Origin: Taenia hydatigena
Taxonomy: Eukaryota; Platyhelminthes; Cestoda; Cyclophyllidea; Taeniidae
Direction: 5' to 3'
Length of the DNA: 64,000 bases
Assembly: GCA_036345935.2 (NCBI GenBank)
Contig: JADWOT020000007.1
Coordinates: forward strand, 5,317,471-5,381,470
Shown in pieces: positions 45,176 to 55,711 of the stretch. Below the pieces are notes generated by a model. That model was not told where the DNA came from. It did not search any database and worked only from the letters and a program-made list of their open reading frames with translations. Made by a program: the position numbers and the translations under genes. Every line of letters begins with the position of its first letter. The first letter of the stretch is position 1.

Positions 45176-46680
45176 TCAATTATGCGGAGACAATTCGCTG
45201 GGCTTGTCTCCATGTCATATGGAGTAGAACTTACCACGCTTAAAAATATTTATGACGACCTGGTCTATGACGGCATTCTGTAAAGTGTTAAAATGAGATG
45301 CATGAAAATTTTGTGCATTTTATTTATGTGCTGGGTGGATTTGGAACAGAATCAGTTTTCTTGTGCTAATGAGAGTGCCTTCCTATTAGCTAAATTTGCG
45401 GTATTCTCTCAGCATGGTCAGTTGTTTTGTCTTTTGTCGCATCATTCATCTACTACGCATGAGGTTAAGTGCATTTTCAGGTAGCAGCAATAATTACTGA
45501 TTGCAGTTTTGATGCACACAAGGTTGTTTGCTTACAGTCTTTAATAGTCTGTTACTTCAAATGCTTGACTTTCTGTTAAGACGCGGTTGTCTCTGTCTCT
45601 TCCTGCAGACCGCTTAATCTGGTGACATTTTGGTCGCAGACATCGAGACGCATTTGCTCTGTTCCAAACTTTGATACTGCATCTCCTGCATCTATAGAAC
45701 AACCACAATCGAAATGAGGGCGTAAAAAGTTACAAATCATGTAAGCCTTGTAGCCATCGCGTAAAATAAACTCATATAAAGCTTAAAAATCTCACGGACT
45801 GCTGTGAGTACATAGGGTACTTGTTATTGGCGCTTTAGCAGCACAAAGCTCGCCTCCCATGAACATGGAAGCATATGGGAAGAAATTTAGGCTTGATTTG
45901 CATAAAATAACACTTGGTCTAATTTTAAGCGTCCCTTATTATGTTCTGCTGTGGAAAGACATTCCAAAAACCGAAGAGCTTGCTATGATGAACATGTTTG
46001 CTTCTTTAAAATGGTCTACTTTAAGGCTGAATTCTCGTTGAAGACCAAATGAAAGCCACCCTCGGATTAGACAACGCCGATTTCGCCTTAAAGTGGCTTG
46101 CTTTAGGCTTCCAAAATGTAATTCTATCCAGAGAACATCAAATCAAGTTTGATGGGTTTTATGACTTACGATTCGCAGCCGTAATCAAAATCAGACTGAG
46201 CTCTTGATATGCCATATTAATGAACGCAATTGGAAGTTTAATGCCCGTTAACGTGACTAATGTCTAAAAAATGCAAATTTTTGGACTAAATTGCAGGCAG
46301 CTACAGCAATGCTAAGTGAGTGCTCTTATTAAGTTGTTGATCTTACAACTAACATAACATACGCTGGGAATTAATCGTGTTCTCTTGAATACACAGGCAT
46401 CCAATTCCTTCGCATTCGTCTGCAGTACATAATTCGCCCATTTCAACGCAGTTGAGGGCTTTTGATATTGGCACTGCATCTTCTTATAGGATAGAGTCTG
46501 AATATCTGCGCATGCAGAAATGCCGTTCTGTATCATGTGCACTGCTGTATGAAGCTCCTTAAAACTCGTAAACCACAAAAATACAACTAATTCAATAAAT
46601 TGGTATGGCCTTTGCAACGCGCAACAGAAAGCTCACCAAACGCGAAGTTCACACATGACACTGTCTAAATGGCTAATTTT
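44910..46680. repeat. right arm of the old inverted duplication
   Basis: Mirror of 40,560-42,390, containing the 3' half of E1 copy C and the whole E2 segment. Shared non-coding blocks between E1 and E2 show that a contiguous stretch, not just two genes, was duplicated. Confidence 0.65.
46312..46617 (-). CDS. E2 exon, unknown protein
   Basis: A minus-strand frame of 101 codons. A possible acceptor (TTTATTGAATTAG) gives entry at VFLWFTSFKELHTAVHMIQN, followed by ISACADIQTLSYKKMQCQYQ and ANYVLQTNAKELDACVFKRT, ending at TAG. The composition is helical, with a regular Cys content. The left-arm relative at 40.6-41.2 kb is broken, so this is the better-preserved copy. No family recognised. Confidence 0.42.
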   Translation of the reverse strand: MQRPYQFIELVVFLWFTSFKELHTAVHMIQNGISACADIQTLSYKKMQCQYQKPSTALKWANYVLQTNAKELDACVFKRTRLIPSVCYVSCKINNLIRALT

Positions 46681-47373
46681 ATTTCATCCCTCTGCTACGC
46701 CAGAGTTTTTCGTTATATATCTCCATTTCCTAAAATTACTTTAATCCACTTTCTAGCCAAAAGAGATCGCAAATGCATTCGTTAATTCAAAAGAAAAATT
46801 GATATGCATCAGATTGTTAAGTAGCGAAAAGCAATTTTAAGCATCAGGTTTGCAAAAATACGGACACAGTTTGGATGCAGTAGAGTAGAGACTAAAAGGG
46901 AAGGAGAATAAAAGACAGACAAATTTGTTAAAATAGACATAACAGGAAGGACGTGCTAAATGAAGATGGCACATTTCCGTGGCCATTTTTCGAAGTGAAG
47001 TCGAACTGACTGATCATTTGAATCGGGCCGATGGAGAGCCACTCCAGCTTACCCACCACGGGACTTACATCTCTTTTTAAACAAAATTGTGTGCATTAAA
47101 TCTGATTAATTTTGTTTTTTGCTGTACGAATGACAACTGCTCTACAGTAATATTTGACGTGCTTATCTGTGGTTCTTTTGGTATTTACTTAGTTACAAGC
47201 TCTGAAGCATACAAGCTTTAGAATGCTTCCAGCAAGATTACAACTGTAGCACTGTCGTCGTTAACCTCCTTTTCCCAGCAACTTCTTCCGTAGGAAAATT
47301 TTGACGCATTCATAGTCTTGAAGCGAAAGGGTTGATACAGCTTCTTTAGCACAAATTCGAATTCTATTCCCGC
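46681..47373. other. no gene recognised
   Basis: AT-rich sequence between the two inverted duplications; last part of the window not known to be mirrored. Confidence 0.4.
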
Positions 47374-47627
47374 CTTTCACTTAAGCATTACATGGTTAGA
47401 AACATAAGCCTTCGTCTGGTATTGAGACCATGCAAATCGCATTAACACATCAGATGAGGTCTTCTCAAGCTCAGCGATAGCGCGCTTTATATGCAGAGCT
47501 GCGGTTTTCTATCGCTGTAAATAAGTAGCCAACGATACTACTTTCTATTGTTTGCCAAGCATTGCGATGGCGCGTTTAAAATGAGCAGAGGTGGTTCAAT
47601 GATTTTTTTAGCAGGCATCCGTTTTAT

Positions 47628-47643
47628 TACTACTACTACTACT
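47628..47643. repeat. (ACT)n microsatellite
   Basis: About five consecutive ACT units. Mirrored at 63,731-63,746. Confidence 0.85.
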
Positions 47644-48094
47644 GCACAGATAATTGGATTGAAAATAATCCAGAAGTCCTACACAGTTCAACAGACGCTC
47701 GTAAAAACGCGCCCTTCACTAAAATAAAAAGCACATTATGTCTGCGCAAAGAGGCGTCAAACTAATAATGCAGCATTGCGACTTCAATCGTGGCATTACT
47801 GGCCAAGTTCACTCATTCCGGCCATCGATCTGTGCTTACGGACACCACCATCAATAACCACAATCTACCCTAGAATATGGACCAAAATCTGCTCTAAGGG
47901 CATGTTACTAACTTTATTAGTGAGCCTTATCATTAGGCAGTCGGCACCAATTTGTATTAATTGAAATGCATTTGAGGTCATAGATGTGCCGCTCGGCCAT
48001 CCAGAGTGATTAACAAATGACTGCCAGCAATCAAATAAAAAGACGTTTGGTAGGAAATCAACTTAAAATGCTGATCTCTATGCAAAGCAAATAA

Positions 48095-48298
48095 GTGCCC
48101 GCGGTTTCTTTGGTGCTTGCATTTTGGACATTTGAACTGCCAATATTAGTCATGCTTTGCAAAGAAGTAACGTGTGCTAACATTAAAGAAATCGGCTTCA
48201 TTCTCTCCATCTACAGTTCTGAGCTAGCTAGCTTGCATGTTGGCACACCTGACGTTGGTTTGCATATCCGACTTGATATTTTGCCTCCACTTGGATAA
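48095..48298 (+). CDS. weak candidate frame, hydrophobic
   Basis: A 67-codon frame (SLVLAFWTFELPILVMLCKE, then IGFILSIYSSELASLHVG) suggestive of a membrane segment. No clear acceptor. Its mirror copy is 63,076-63,279 on the minus strand. Confidence 0.22.
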   Translation: MPAVSLVLAFWTFELPILVMLCKEVTCANIKEIGFILSIYSSELASLHVGTPDVGLHIRLDILPPLG

Positions 48299-50061
48299 AT
48301 TTGTGCTAGTATAGCACCCTAGCCTCAAAAGGCTAGAACTTTGAAGTTCCAACATCCTTGGACGAGCCCTAAAGCAATGCCACTTGCAAAATATGCCAAA
48401 AGTCAAGTCCAAATATAATAAGAAGTTCTAACAGGATATATAATTAAAAGAAAAATTCCGTTCTGCTGAATCGGCAGATCTGCAACCAAAAATGCGTGTC
48501 TATTTTGCTCAAAGAGGAAAACCAAAGAGCATTCTTCTTCACAGAGGCTCTAAAATATGACGAATTTGTAGGTACGGTAAAGGTGGCTAGCCAGCAGACC
48601 AACTGCTAGGATTTGTAACGGTATCTAACTCCAAAAAGCATAACAGTGGTTGCAGCTCCGGAGCTTTATCTATCGGTAGAGTTCGATCGATCTCGTATAT
48701 GCGAATTTGTCTCGTCATCAGTGCGGCATTACCAAATCCGTGCATGGAAGACGCCTCTGGCCAGCATTTTTACAACGCGTGAATTGATAACTTGACACTG
48801 TTTGCCAAATAACAAACCTCTAAAGAGGTAATTGAACAGTAGCAACAAAAGTATGCCTGTCAATGATGCTTTGCAAAAGTCTATTACATGCTAAGATGGA
48901 GCCGAGTACTATTTTGTGCATTGAATTGACTCTCCAATGCGAATTCGACCCACAACCTTGACCTCTACTTCCTATCAAGCCTATTACTACGCAAACGAGT
49001 AGCACAATCCTCCCAAGACGTCTTTGCGCCTAAGACCGCTATTTTTCAGATTTAATTTGAGGCTGATCTGACCTACAATCATGGATACAATATCGTAGGC
49101 ACTTCAGTGTTCCTGTCCCACCTTGGAAGGAAGAAAACGCTTTGAGATCACAGTCAGTCTAAGAATTTAGCACATTGTCGGGCATTCGCATTGCTGATGA
49201 ATTTTGCGCTAAAATTTGAATATTTTACTCCATTTGCTCTGCACTATCCTACAGATGCACACATACCAAGAATGTCAACTCATAGCACCTTAAAAATGAG
49301 TGCAGCTATGGAAGCGACTGGGTAGAACGCAAGCAGAGTGAAGGTCTTGATCGCAATTTCATTACCGATGTCAGGCAGATGTTTCGATCTCACCCCAACA
49401 GCGGCTGCGGATCGCACTCCCTCATAGACAAGGCTTCATACGACTAAATCGAGTAGGAAGTTTGTGACTGTATAGAGCCGTCCGCGTTATCCACGTAACC
49501 AGCTTGTTAGGCTCCATGGTCCAGCCAAGAAGTTCGGCTGACAAATTCACGTATCACAGGATTGGACTTAATGCTACAGCCTGAACTAAAGAACTCGGTC
49601 ATTTATCAGCAACTTCTCAATTAAACGCTGTACTTTTGAAGTTACATTGACAAGTCATTTAATAAGCTGCATCTAAGTTGAAGTTAATTCCTACCAAAGG
49701 ATGCCCAAGGCAAAATCAAGGCAAAGGGGAATCTGTTTGTTTGCCGGCAAACTTCATCAAGGCATCTCAGCAATCGCACAGTCAACAACATCACTCAAAT
49801 TGCAGTTTTTGGTTAAAAGAGTTGGTCAAATACCAAGAAAAATCAAAAAGCACATTTTACGCCCACCTTCTTCTACTCCCAACCCTCTACACAGGCTAAC
49901 TGGCATTTCAAGCTGTTTTTCACTTTGCACCTACAAGTCTAACTGAACACAGCTTTGTAATTGGCGCCATCCATCCTTCCTCAAGGTCATCTTTCTCCAT
50001 TGACTAACTGATTAATAAAGCAATCAATGTACTGTACGTTGATGTTTACTGGCACTTTTAG
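48299..50061. other. mostly unassigned
   Basis: Short overlapping frames at 48,820-49,005 (minus) and 49,678-49,946 (plus, two frames) lack splice support. The 49,701 frame starts at ATG and is basic (MPKAKSRQRGICLFAGKLHQ) but unconfirmed. Confidence 0.3.
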
Positions 50062-50157
50062 AAATGTCGAGTTGTTGTAAAGGCGTTCGCAGGTTCTCCG
50101 CTCCCCTTCGCCTCAATCACCGACAGCACCGCCTTCAACAAGACCATTTTGCAGAAG
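50062..50157 (+). CDS. internal exon, unknown protein
   Basis: The acceptor TGTTTACTGGCACTTTTAG is followed by 32 codons in phase 0 ending AAG|GTAAGC. The preferred reading is KCRVVVKAFAGSPLPFASIT, then DSTAFNKTILQK. A 94-nt intron separates it from the next exon (50,252). A second reading from the ATG at 50,064 is also open and also continues in frame across the same intron, so the true frame is not settled. Mirrored at 61,217-61,312 on the minus strand. Confidence 0.48.
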
Positions 50158-50251
50158 GTAAGCTGCCCATGCGACTCACCCGCCCTATCACTTGCAGCAA
50201 TAGCAGTGAATACTCGACTTGACCACTTCTTTCTTCTAATTGTTGTTGCAG

Positions 50252-50376
50252 GTGCAAATGGATGCCGACGTCTCTCAACCTCACTGCCTCCACATCCATC
50301 GCCATCAAAATTAGTACTAATGCTGGAGCGACCGCAGTTTGCAGACTCCCTTTTTTCTTCCCATATAGGCAATTAG
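50252..50376 (+). CDS. terminal exon after 50,062-50,157
   Basis: A strong acceptor (TTCTTTCTTCTAATTGTTGTTGCAG). In the preferred phase 0 it encodes VQMDADVSQPHCLHIHRHQN and stops at 50,314. In the alternative phase (from ATG 50,064) it runs to TAG at 50,376 through RRLSTSLPPHPSPSKLVLML, giving a 72-residue protein in all. Both are plausible. Mirrored at 60,998-61,122. Confidence 0.42.
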
Positions 50377-50620
50377 AAATGCTTGTACAAAACAAGACAA
50401 ATTGTCTCCATCTAACAGGAAAGTCTGAGCCATTTTGAGTTCCCTTGGTACCTTATTTGCCTCCCTTTGGCTCCTGTATACCCAAAATTTCCCGCTCTGA
50501 TGGAAGCACGTTGAGCGTTTTGGTGCTTTCTTCTTCCCAAATCGAGGCGCTCACTTCAATCTAAAATAAAGGAATAAATTGGAGGAGCAGCAGAAGTGGG
50601 GCTAGGTGTGGCATGTTGAG

Positions 50621-50851
50621 TTATTGGGCAGGTGCTTGAGTGTTGACGACAGGAAGAGAGAAGCCGACACGCAGAGTGAACAGAGTGCAGATGGATGCAA
50701 GAGGAAAGGCCATGTTCAGCCTAAGACAATCTCTACAAGGAGAAAAACGAGTGGATAATGAGAAGAGTAGGTAGAAGTTAGAGCCGTCCTGCGAATCACG
50801 AGGTAGAAGTAGAAGCAACGCACTGACCCTCGCTTTTGAGGGAGTAAGCAT
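50621..50851 (-). CDS. weak candidate frame with signal-like segment
   Basis: A GC-richer minus-strand frame. An acceptor-like TTTTTCTCCTTGTAG at about 50,738 is followed by an internal Met and MAFPLASICTLFTLRVGFSL, which resembles a signal peptide, ending TQAPAQ*. The frame across the acceptor is not continuous. Mirrored at 60,523-60,753. Confidence 0.22.
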   Translation of the reverse strand: MLTPSKARVSALLLLLPRDSQDGSNFYLLFSLSTRFSPCRDCLRLNMAFPLASICTLFTLRVGFSLPVVNTQAPAQ

Positions 50852-51244
50852 AGGAGTAGGAGATGGAACTAAAACGAGGTGGCGTTGGGCAAACTAGAGC
50901 TGCAGTTAAAAGATGGGGATTGAAAGTGTGGCAATTCAAGCTAAGTTATGCTAAAACAAGTAAAGTGTGATTTTATTCATATTCGTTCTAGCATGTGTTA
51001 GTCTTTTCTGGGTTATGATTCTTGGCATCATTTCTCCATATCACGGTCAAAGAGAAGACTAGGGGAGAGATAAAGAAGACCTGCTAAGAGGGTCTGGCAG
51101 AGGATGAGGTAGGAGGAGAAGGCAAAGACAGGAGCAGCTTGGCAGTGCATTTGGAAAAGATAAAGGCTTTTAAAAGCGTGAGGGAGACAGAGTAGTGATC
51201 CATTCTTGTGGCACCAAAGTGCAATATAAGGGTAAGGAAACAAT

Positions 51245-51430
51245 ATGCAAGCGATTACTCGCCTCCCTTCTCAGGGCACGGAGTTCACAGGGTGGGACTT
51301 AACGCGAGACGAAATACTTGGGAACAAATCGAGTGTAGTGGGAATCGAAGGAGACGCCTACCAAAGATGCATCGAAGTGGAGCTCCCACTTCTTCATTTT
51401 GAGGACGTCATCAGACCCAAACAGACGTGA
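51245..51430 (+). CDS. candidate ATG frame, unknown protein
   Basis: Starts AACAATATGC and runs 61 codons: MQAITRLPSQGTEFTGWDLT, then EILGNKSSVVGIEGDAYQRC and IEVELPLLHFEDVIRP. The composition is convincingly protein-like, but no splice sites are clear and other frames overlap. Mirrored at 59,944-60,129. Confidence 0.33.
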   Translation: MQAITRLPSQGTEFTGWDLTRDEILGNKSSVVGIEGDAYQRCIEVELPLLHFEDVIRPKQT

Positions 51431-52155
51431 ACTACCAAAAGCCATCCCACCACCACCTCTAAGGCGTCTAAGCAGTGATAAGCAGACATTTAATTTTACT
51501 CTATTGAATGATCTGTATTTTATGATCTACTCAGATAAATCACGAAACCTGCCCAAAAATTCAAATTACTATTAACCAAAGAATTTCAACGCAGCTTCCT
51601 TTTTAAACATGCTTGCTCTGTGGGACAGTAGGTCACCGAGCTTTGCAGTGCATCGCTGGCCGTTGTCATAATTTAAGCCCGGAAGGAATTATTTTTTCCA
51701 GAACTAGTTAAGATTCAATCACTACTAGAATGATTTAGCAGTGAGTTGCACAAGGGCTTTGAGTGAATAGTAATTTTACACACACAATGCGGGTTTTAAC
51801 TGGCTTATACCATGGCCGCATCAAGGAAGTTGGAATTACGAATAAACTTTGCATCTTTACATAGGCACAAAAGAAAGGCGTTTCAAGTTAAAAGCCGTGG
51901 TATGTGCCTGTCCAACCCCAACTTGCACTGTTAATTCTTTTCGTGATTTACATCTAGAAGCTCGTGATTTGAATTTTTGCCCACTTGAGCGAGTTAGAAA
52001 ATAAATCTTTAATTCTCAAGTTGGCTTGTATCCAGAACCTTGCGACTAGTTATTTCCAATCTGATCCAGATAATACTCACACGTGTCAAATTAGCTGAAA
52101 GTAGATAAAAATTTTGCCAGTCAAATTATTTTTTCTGGATACTCCTTCATTTTAG

Positions 52156-52506
52156 CATCCCAGCTGTTATCGACACTTTCAACATCAGCCATCTGAACTC
52201 ATGTCCAGCTTTAATATTTGGCTTCTATTAGCAAATGGTTGTAACCCACTTCAGCATTTATTGAGTTTTCATAAAACTCGTCAGAAAATCAAACCTTTCG
52301 TTGACATAATAGGGTCTTCTCACAATCTGGTTAAATGTCTTACACAAAATGACTGCAAAGTTGAAGATTCGAAAGCCAAACACAAACACCCATTTTGCCA
52401 CTGTTCTCTGTCTACGAAGCGCCATACGTTTCTCATTCGTTATGAAAACAAGATCTTGAGTTCAAGTGATTGTGCCAATGCCTACCAGAACTTAATCAAC
52501 AGTTAA
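52156..52506 (+). CDS. terminal exon, 116 codons, unknown protein
   Basis: A very strong acceptor (GGATACTCCTTCATTTTAG) leads in phase 0 to 116 codons and TAA. The peptide includes MSSFNIWLLLANGCNPLQHL, KIKPFVDIIGSSHNLVKCL, a Cys/His stretch HKHPFCHCSLSTKRHTF and a polar end SSSDCANAYQNLINS. An AATAAA lies 160 nt downstream. The splice site, length and poly(A) signal together make this one of the safest gene ends here. Family not recognised. Mirrored on the minus strand at 58,868-59,218. Confidence 0.6.
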   Translation, partial: HPSCYRHFQHQPSELMSSFNIWLLLANGCNPLQHLLSFHKTRQKIKPFVDIIGSSHNLVKCLTQNDCKVEDSKAKHKHPFCHCSLSTKRHTFLIRYENKILSSSDCANAYQNLINS

Positions 52507-52664
52507 AATTCTGCATTCCTGGAGAGGTGGAAGCATGATTTACAACACCAACGCTACTAGTTTTTACTAGAAAACCAAAGAGAGGATGATATAGATTAGA
52601 AGAAGTTAAAGTGCCTTAAAGCAGTTTTGAATTCAGGCATCTTACATCGTTCGCAACTTCAAAT

Positions 52665-52670
52665 AATAAA
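52665..52670 (+). terminator. AATAAA poly(A) signal
   Basis: CAAATAATAAAGCACC, 159 nt after the stop of the 52,156-52,506 exon. Confidence 0.5.
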
Positions 52671-53141
52671 GCACCTACATCAGGTAGACGTCCTCTTATT
52701 CTTCTTCCTCTCATTTTGTCGTGTTTTTGCCAATGCTGTCTCTTTTTGATTATGGTCACCTAAGGTAACAAAGCAACAAAAAGGAAACTTTAGCCTATCG
52801 TTCTGCTAGAGCAGCTGCTTCACTGATCGCATTAGTAAATAATAGCAAAGCCTAGCTCTTTATTCGGAGTGAATCCACATTGCCGAAAATTTGCCATTCT
52901 ATCACCCTGTTTTTTAGACATCTTTGCAGTGGCTATGTAAACAAGTGTCTAAATAGCGGAAAAAGTTATGCTTACTCTGCTGATATGCTGTGAGGCCTCA
53001 GTAACAGAAAGGTGTTCATTGATCTTCGCACGATGGCACGTGTAGTGAAGTGCGGTCACAAAAATATGCATAAAGACGAGCGAACTTTATAACCGAAATG
53101 ACCTTAAGTGAGTTTTGTTGGTGAGTGGTTGGTAAAATGGG

Positions 53142-53357
53142 TTGCCACCTCGTTCACCGACCGCAAAGGTGCACATTCTTAAATTGGTTGACGAGATCGT
53201 CGACTACGTATTTGAGGCAGCTTTCTTTATATTGCTGCTGGCCTGGAACATGAGGTCAAATCAGGTCCGCTTCTCTCACTTTCTTACGACTCGATTTGTT
53301 GTTCAACCACTACCGAGTGACGGTAATAAGTGGAGACTTTGTTTAGTGCATTCTTGA
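53142..53357 (+). CDS. candidate exon with membrane-like segment
   Basis: The frame reads KVHILKLVDEIVDYVFEAAF, then FILLLAWNMRSNQ and RFSHFLTTRFVVQPLPSDGN, to a TGA. A possible acceptor (TTCACCGACCGCAAAG) precedes GTGCAC. A GTCAAA after NMR is a weak donor. The hydrophobic FEAAFFILLLAW stretch may be a membrane helix. Mirrored at 57,891-58,106 on the minus strand. Confidence 0.35.
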   Translation: MPPRSPTAKVHILKLVDEIVDYVFEAAFFILLLAWNMRSNQVRFSHFLTTRFVVQPLPSDGNKWRLCLVHS

Positions 53358-53518
53358 TAGGCAAATATGTACAAACCAGTTTCGGAGCCTGCTTGTCTTG
53401 GAACACCGCCTATGAAAAGAGCCATCAGAACGATAACCAACATAAAGGCAGCAGTTTGAGAGATTAGCAACGTTGTTCTTGGAAACGATGAGTAATGTCA
53501 AAGCCATGGGGACAACGG

Positions 53519-53524
53519 TTTATT
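53519..53524 (-). terminator. AATAAA poly(A) signal
   Basis: The minus strand reads CAGACAATAAACCG, about 150 nt after the stop of the 53,672-53,864 exon. Confidence 0.45.
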
Positions 53525-53671
53525 GTCTGGGAAACATGATACCATAAATCACGACAACAAACACAGCGGCTACTTCACATTAATCAACTGGAACAAAATG
53601 TGTTACTTATGTACATCACTAACAATTACGAAATCTGCCTAGCAAAACGACTCACCAACATTTTTACGCCT

Positions 53672-53864
53672 CTATGCAGTTAGACTGTGTAATTTGAGCA
53701 AAGACTCTCCTCTTTGAACAGTGTAATCACTGGCATGACCGCAGAAACGCCATAGATAATGGTTTATGACTTGAATGCGCGTTGAATGTTCATCGTGTAG
53801 ATTCAACGTTATTGTGACCTCTTTCAATTTCAAAACATTGCTTGTTAATGGCAACGAAGAGAAT
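53672..53864 (-). CDS. terminal exon, unknown protein
   Basis: The acceptor TGTCTGCTGTATGATCCAG (minus strand) is followed in phase 1 by 63 codons and TAG. The peptide includes NVLKLKEVTITLNLHDEHST, HYLWRFCGHASDY and RGESLLKLHSLTA. An AATAAA lies about 150 nt downstream. It converges on the plus-strand terminal exon at 52,156-52,506. Family not recognised. Mirrored on the plus strand at 57,384-57,576. Confidence 0.55.
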
Positions 53865-54139
53865 CTGGATCATACAGCAGACATACACACATGCATAGCA
53901 AAGTTTTTAACAAATTAAGCCACGTACTTATGCCACAAGGATTTGTCCACTAAATCATCTTTACCCTTTTCTTTTTAACTTTATTCATAACTTGTTTCAC
54001 TCTTGAAAGATATTCACTCAGACTTTACAAGATGCAAGTTCAGGTATCAACAGCGCAAATAGATCCTACAATAAATTTAAAGTGTAAACATCCGGCCCAA
54101 GGTGACCTCATAGCTGAAACCTTCACTTTCTCTCCTCAC

Positions 54140-54317
54140 CTTCATCCTCTGCTTATCGCGACGACGATCGTTGCGCCTCCACTCCTCTACCATCCTTCCA
54201 AATGCAAACAATGCGACGTAATTCGATGACCCAATAATTGATAAACTGATAGTTACAATCACTTGCATGGTCAAACAATCATTTGATGGGGGGCTGTAGT
54301 CACTCCAATTGAGCACC
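54140..54317 (-). CDS. internal exon: membrane helix plus basic segment
   Basis: Ends at AAG|GTGAGG in phase 0. With an acceptor at CCCATGTTGAAG it is 1 nt plus 59 codons. The peptide has a hydrophobic segment (MQVIVTISLSIIGSSNYVAL) followed by a charged, Arg-rich stretch (RMVEEWRRNDRRRDKQRMK), the layout of a membrane anchor with a cytoplasmic basic region. An overlapping frame upstream (54,271-54,468) ends similarly near a donor and may be the preceding exon. Mirrored at 56,931-57,108. Confidence 0.42.
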
Positions 54318-54763
54318 CTTCAACATGGGAAGATCCAAGATTAGGCACCTGATGCGTGAATGCATTTGGCATTGATTCAGAGAACTCAAAAGATTTGTTA
54401 AAAGGCAAATAACTTTTAAAATGATAGGAAAGGCCTTTTTGGCCTGTTATTACTGCCTTGGGGCGCATGGGATGCCTTTAACCCATGCAGAAGCGAAACG
54501 GAACTTGGTAGAGATTATTTTAGCTTCTAGTTGAAGAGTTAGAATCCTAGTACAACTGTGGTCATCATTTCGATCCTACGGTTCCTAGAAAAAGGAAATC
54601 CAGCCAAACTGTTGGAGAAGGACAAAATCGATAGCAGCTAAGCTTCACCTCTAAAATGCACAACCGAATCAATTGTCACACATGCACACACCCTCCGTCC
54701 TGCGGAAAAATGCGTTGGCTGATCTCTAGTAATGCTAGCCATTTTTCACCATGAATGGGTATA

Positions 54764-54955
54764 TTAAATTCTACTTGCAATTAGTACTTTTTCTGCACGA
54801 AACAGCAATCTAAAAGTCAGGCTGGGTGAGGAAGGAATGATATGCTCTTTAAACCAATCAAATCGCGCACAAGAGGCAGGCACACCATTGGTTGAACGCG
54901 TAGTGATTGCACTTAGATACGTTTCCAATTGGCAGTTAGGGTCGCTCCCACACAT
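54764..54955 (-). CDS. candidate ATG frame, unknown protein
   Basis: Begins MCGSDPNCQLETYLSAITTR and continues with CARFDWFKEHIIPSSPS. It starts directly after an in-frame stop, so it would be a first exon or short gene. No donor is clear. Mirrored at 56,293-56,484. Confidence 0.28.
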   Translation of the reverse strand: MCGSDPNCQLETYLSAITTRSTNGVPASCARFDWFKEHIIPSSPSLTFRLLFRAEKVLIASRI

Positions 54956-55201
54956 TGGTCAGTCGTGCCTATTTAAGTCGCGTTTTCGCTGTCATCGAAA
55001 CATTGCTTAACTCAGTCATTCGAGGAGTAAGAGCCTCCACCTAAGTCCAATCGAGGAAAGTGCCTATCTTTTGAGAGTCATAGAGACGTGTTTGGGGGCT
55101 CCGGTGGCTATGAGTTATTTTCTTTGCCTGCATATGTTCTCTAATTGGCTTCAGTCAAATTAGGAAACAATTAATTTGGTTCAAAAACAAAGGGCTTGCT
55201 G

Positions 55202-55478
55202 TTATTGCCATGGAGGGCAATTGTGGTCAGATGAGACGGCGGTATCTCTTGGGGCCTCCGAGGCATAGCATTGCCATGATGTCGAAGGCTCACTCGAGAC
55301 ATCCGTAGTTGAGCAACAAAGCAATCGATATTGACCCTGTCGTTTATTTGCCTTGTGCTGATTAAGAGTACGACGAGTCTCCTCATTACTTAAGATTACC
55401 ACCTTCCCTTCTCTGCTGTGCATAATTTTAATGTGCTTTCTCAGTTCCCACTTCCAGTTGTTACCACAGTAGCGAAAT
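55202..55478 (-). pseudogene. decayed C2H2 zinc-finger piece, left copy
   Basis: Minus-strand reading: FRYCGNNWKWELRKHIKIMH, then a long linker (REGKVVILSNEETRRTLNQH) and a stop at 55,202. The W-x-L-R-K-H-x4-H helix is zinc-finger-like, but only one Cys of the pair survives and upstream sequence has stops. Its partner on the right differs near the centre and is identical further out. Confidence 0.55.
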
Positions 55479-55536
55479 GGTTTTTAAAGGGTTATTTAAC
55501 AATATAGCAGTGCTGTAAGAGTTCTTATTAGCGGCC
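55445..55536. repeat. left half of the diverged central inverted repeat
   Basis: Pairs with 55,712-55,804. Over about 95 bp the two differ by eight substitutions and one single-base indel (TTTTT against TTTT). Outside it the arms look identical; inside it lies the unique spacer. Confidence 0.85.
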
Positions 55537-55711
55537 AGGTTTCGTCTTCACAGGTCAATCCACTATCGGCAAAGCGACGTTCCATTAGGTCCTCTCGGTG
55601 CAGCAGGGAATCAAATAGCCGCGAGGAGCTTTATGAACCATATAAATGCTCCAGCTGCGGCCATCGTTCCAACTGGAAATGACACATCAAACTATATATG
55701 TGCTCTCTCTG
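55537..55711. other. unique palindrome spacer
   Basis: About 175 bp not found in the arms. It contains the best zinc-finger remnant, YKCSSCGHRSNWK followed by a TGA, then HIK and YMCSLCG, in the plus direction. Confidence 0.75.

Larger units (their letters stand above)
47374..55444. repeat. left arm of a young, near-identical palindrome
   Basis: Position x here pairs in reverse complement with 111,374-x (outer part) or 111,248-x (inner part). The last 40 bases of the window are the exact reverse complement of 47,374-47,413, and all open frames of the arm recur unchanged on the other strand at the mirrored positions. The arm probably continues beyond the window on the right side, so its true outer limit is unknown. 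Confidence 0.92.

Noticed and set aside
44938..45237. 99-codon minus-strand frame and similar plus frames at 42,049 and 43,924
   Set aside because: They are shadows of E1, whose sense frame is longer and has a splice acceptor.
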